Assembly: GCA_944358445.1 (NCBI GenBank)
Contig: CALVRC010000001.1
Span: 1 to 64,000 of the forward strand
Length of the DNA stretch: 64,000 bases
DNA from: an uncultured Bacilli bacterium
GTDB lineage: Bacteria > Bacillota_I > Bacilli_A > RF39 > UBA660
Reading direction: 5' to 3'
Shown here: piece after piece, positions 61,931 through 64,000 of the stretch
How positions within the stretch are numbered: position 1 is the stretch's first letter
Layout of the letters: every line of letters starts with the position of its first letter
Notes under the pieces: model-generated
Told to the model about the DNA's origin: nothing
The model's database searches: none
The model's input: the letters and a program-made list of their open reading frames with translations, nothing else
Made by a program: the position numbers and the translations under genes

Positions 61931-62034
61931 ACCGGGAGATACTTCTCTGTCAGGTCTATAACTGATGATTGATTTCAAATTTAGTGCTTAGCACCGTCTC
62001 AGTTAGGATTAAAGGAACGAAAGTTCCTTTTTTC
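61931..62034 (+). ncRNA. structured small RNA next to a DUF3800 gene
   Basis: A ~100-nt transcript bounded by a near-consensus promoter and a GAAA-capped terminator stem (AAGGAAC / GTTCCTT, 62012-62029, then TTTTTC). Inside, TAACTGA (61959-61965) pairs with TCAGTTA (61999-62005), enclosing GTGC-TTA-GCAC (61984-61994); a GAGA/TCTC hairpin is possible at 61936-61947. The longest ATG frame has eight codons without a ribosome binding site. Surveys of bacterial RNAs have named several DUF3800 RNA motifs that lie beside such genes; I propose this is one, class not determined. Confidence 0.75.
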
Positions 62035-62768
62035 TATGGAAGAAATAATTTAACTTCTATAAAGCTTATAGTAGAACTCATATCAACTTGTTTTGTCAAA
62101 AACAAATCATATTGATGATGTAAATAATGTGAGATAATATCTGCACCTTGAATACCAAAATGTTTTTTAGAATCATAAATTCTAAGTGAAACGTTTAAAG
62201 AATTATTTAAAATTGGTTCATGAAATTTAGAATAATCATAATTTATGATACCATTTACTAATTCTTCATAAATACTATCTTTTAAATTATAATATCCATT
62301 GCTTTTCGTTTTACATTCATCACTCTTAATATATAAATTTAAAGGTTGACTAGGATTTATACGATTATTTCTAATAGAGTGTAATACAATTTCTTTAATA
62401 ATTCTTTTTTGAGCATAATCACAAAATCTGCCTCTGGATGCTTTATCGTTTACAATTGATTCTCGCACCATTTTATTGTTGATAAAAACACCAAAATTAT
62501 TTTGTTTTTTTAATAAGTTAAATAATCTTCTGTTATCACTCGATTTTATTTTAGTTGTACCCTTTATTTCAATACAATTCTTATCACAATTATTTTTATC
62601 CTTTTTACAGTATTTACATCTAATACTTTTTATTATACTTTTATATTTATTTATAAAATTCATATAGTCCTTTGAACTATAAAAGAATAAACCACCATAT
62701 ATTAAACAATTTTCATTTTTATTTAATTTTCCTGAATCATCCATTAAAATAAAAATTCCATTACTCAT
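62034..62768 (-). CDS. DUF3800 protein (RNase H-like fold)
   Basis: 244 residues. The family's acidic residues are visible: MDDSG near the N-terminus, EIKGT (about 69-73), KSDECK (about 150-155) and QGADIISHYLHH near the C-terminus. A Cys cluster C-x2-C-x6-C-x3-C at about 51-65 (RCKYCKKDKNNCDKNC) suggests a bound metal and is unusual. DUF3800 genes are frequent in mobile and defence-related DNA; the molecular function is unproven. GGAGGT precedes the ATG at 62768. Its stop touches the terminator of the convergent small RNA. Confidence 0.86.
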   Translation of the reverse strand: MSNGIFILMDDSGKLNKNENCLIYGGLFFYSSKDYMNFINKYKSIIKSIRCKYCKKDKNNCDKNCIEIKGTTKIKSSDNRRLFNLLKKQNNFGVFINNKMVRESIVNDKASRGRFCDYAQKRIIKEIVLHSIRNNRINPSQPLNLYIKSDECKTKSNGYYNLKDSIYEELVNGIINYDYSKFHEPILNNSLNVSLRIYDSKKHFGIQGADIISHYLHHQYDLFLTKQVDMSSTISFIEVKLFLP

Positions 62769-62920
62769 AGCATACCTCCATTCAATTCATGTTTTATCTA
62801 TAATTATTAATCGTGTATTTTATGATATCTTCATTGTAATCTTATATATATCAAACTAACACATTTCTATTTACGACAATTATAATGTGAAACAGTAAAA
62901 AAATCAATCATTTTGAACGC

Positions 62921-62950
62921 ATTAAAGAAAAAACACTTGTAAACACAAGT
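62921..62950 (-). terminator. terminator of the catalase fragment
   Basis: On the minus strand ACTTGT-GTTT-ACAAGT followed by GTTTTTTCTTT, just after the catalase stop. The rest of 62769-62920 shows only A+T-rich spacer with the DUF3800 promoter region. Confidence 0.75.
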
Positions 62951-62952
62951 AT

Positions 62953-63330
62953 TTATTTTTTCATTTTTAAATAATAATCACGTAACTCTTTAAAACGTTG
63001 ATAGTGAATAATTTCCCTTTGTCTTAAAAATGCAAGCGGTCCTAAAATATCAGGATCATCAGTTAAGTCCATTAAGTGTTCGTAAGTTGCTCTCGCTCTT
63101 TGCTCTGCTCCCATATCACTTTCAATATCCGCAATATAGTCGCCAGAAACTTTAATATATGTCATGTTAAATGGATTACCAAAAGAATCTGATGGAAATA
63201 AATCACGGCCAAATTGAGAATACATACCATCTAAACCAGCAGCTTTTAACTCTTCTTTAGTTGCTCCTTTCATAAGTTGATAAAGCATTGCAGATATAAT
63301 TTCCACATGAGCAAGCTCTTTTCTACAACG
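62953..63330 (-). pseudogene. cotJC: 3' part of a manganese catalase (CotJC-like) gene, interrupted
   Basis: About 125 codons in frame: ELAHVEIISAMLYQLMKG, FPSDSFGNPFNMTYIKVSGD, IADIESDMGAEQRARATYEHL, LAFLRQREIIHYQRF. These carry the second-half Mn ligands (E and H of ELAH, E of GAEQRAR, H of REIIH). The first ligand Glu and all upstream sequence are missing: before KELAH the frame meets TAA at about 63336, beside the recombinase stop. The gene is cut inside its metal site. An internal GTG (63306) has no good ribosome binding site. Spore-coat CotJC or a related catalase is meant. Confidence 0.85.
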
Positions 63331-63337
63331 AACTTAT
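63316..63337. other. probable attachment-site junction
   Basis: Boundary between catalase coding sequence and recombinase gene. On the minus strand TGATAAGTTCGTTGTAGAAAAGAGCTT joins the recombinase stop to the Lys-Glu-Leu codons of the catalase. An intact catalase would read roughly Gly-Thr-Glu-Glu-Leu-Ala-His, so the crossover lies a few bases before GAGCTT. Its partner site must be beyond base 64000. Confidence 0.6.
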
Positions 63338-64000
63338 CAGTCAAAAGGCAATAAAATAATCTTAAGCTGAAAGTTATCCTTTAAATCACGTCCGCCCTTC
63401 TCTTTTGTATATATCACTTCTTTAATAATAGTAGATAATAATTTATTTTTTTCTTCAGCAGTCATATCTTTTGAATATCCTTTTAATACATTTTCAATGA
63501 TTGGAATAGCTTTTTTCTTTTGATTAAGTTCTTTATCATAATCATTATGTAATAATGCCTCTTTTTGCTTCATTAAGTGTTCCAGTTGAACATTTAATGT
63601 GTTAGTACGTTTAATAAATAAATCTTGCGTATAAGCCCCTGTTTCCACCAATTCACACGCTTTCTCAATTTGTTGATTAGTTTTATCTATTTCGTGATTT
63701 ATTATATCAAGGGTTTGTTTATTAGTGTCTATTTCTTTTTTTATTTCTTTATCATAATTATTAACAAATATTTTATACTCATCTTTAATTATATAGAGAG
63801 ATTTCAAAATACGATCCTCTACTAACTCTAAATTACTAGAAACACACTTACACCGTGGTCTACTACACATTAAAGTATCTTCGTGCGCAGGAGTTATACT
63901 TTCTTCAAAAGTGGTTATCGCCTTATCAAACTCGTCAGTTTCAATTTTAAGTAATTCTTTTAGTTCATACCATTTATCTGCGTATGGAATAACAAATCTT
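63337..64000 (-). CDS. large serine recombinase, C-terminal part (runs off the window)
   Basis: Open from base 64000 to TGA 63337, 220 codons. From TLMCSRPRCKCVSSNLELVEDRIL on it matches the end of the zinc ribbon, followed by a long coiled coil (about 150 residues, KEIDTNKQTLDIINHEIDKTNQQIEKA region) and the usual C-terminal segment MTAEEKNKLLSTIIKEVIYTKEKG. The ~43 residues before (RFVIPYADKWYELKEL...) lack the first C-x2-C of the ribbon, which is odd. Its stop lies at the junction with the catalase fragment, as for the integrase of an element integrated there. Confidence 0.82.
   Translation of the reverse strand, partial: RFVIPYADKWYELKELLKIETDEFDKAITTFEESITPAHEDTLMCSRPRCKCVSSNLELVEDRILKSLYIIKDEYKIFVNNYDKEIKKEIDTNKQTLDIINHEIDKTNQQIEKACELVETGAYTQDLFIKRTNTLNVQLEHLMKQKEALLHNDYDKELNQKKKAIPIIENVLKGYSKDMTAEEKNKLLSTIIKEVIYTKEKGGRDLKDNFQLKIILLPFD

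Noticed and set aside
61736-61978. 80-codon minus-strand reading frame
   Set aside because: It overlaps the promoter and 5' part of the small RNA, has no ribosome binding site and no recognisable protein features.
61964-61990. Eight-codon ATG frame inside the small RNA
   Set aside because: No ribosome binding site, and it lies within the predicted helices.

Overview
The window is about 72-75% A+T and uses the standard bacterial code: TAA, TAG and TGA all end genes and Trp is TGG. Gene families, strong GGAGG/AGGTGAT ribosome binding sites and gene order point to a low-GC Bacillota of class Bacilli. It is probably an uncultured gut-type lineage near Erysipelotrichales/RF39-like groups; that placement is inference and weak. 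It carries a sporulation gene set (bofA, spoVT, spoIID, spoIIQ, spoIIID, and a spore-coat-type manganese catalase split by a recombinase), so it is likely a spore former or a recent descendant of one.

Almost all genes run left to right, as expected for leading-strand genes with the replication origin at or just left of base 1. Bases 1-900 hold a (TTTA)n tract, five perfect 16-bp parS sites, DnaA boxes, and the SRP RNA gene. Then follows the conserved origin-proximal block: tadA-dnaX-ybaB-recR-bofA-holB-ricT-trmN6-rsmI, pth-mfd-(ppaC)-spoVT, T-box-dut-metS, tatD-yabE-like-ksgA, ung-tilS-ftsH. Genes that flank the other side of the origin in Bacillus subtilis lie further along the same strand: parA-parB-mscS-yyzM-ychF, rpsF-ssb-rpsR, then rpiB-ywzB-spoIID-spoIIQ-spoIIID-mbl.

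Insertions into this backbone include an XRE repressor facing a surface-protein gene (7.6-9.0 kb), a vanY-vanR-vanS-like cell-wall module plus a Ca2+ ATPase (22.5-27.6 kb), and a pair of small paralogous membrane proteins before parA. There is also an accessory island at 44.8-49.1 kb with an RHH regulator, an IS4-type element whose transposase has lost residues between its first two Asp, a nonsense-mutated small gene, an HExxH peptidase and an S41-like peptidase. Cell-envelope genes (tagO-like, DUF421, DUF4203) and typA follow.

The right end (61.6-64.0 kb) is the most unusual. A promoter-driven, structured ~100-nt RNA ends in a terminator directly against a convergent DUF3800 gene. Next to it, the 3' half of a manganese catalase (CotJC-like) gene abuts the C-terminal part of a large serine recombinase that runs off the window. 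This resembles the intervening elements that are excised from sporulation genes during spore formation.
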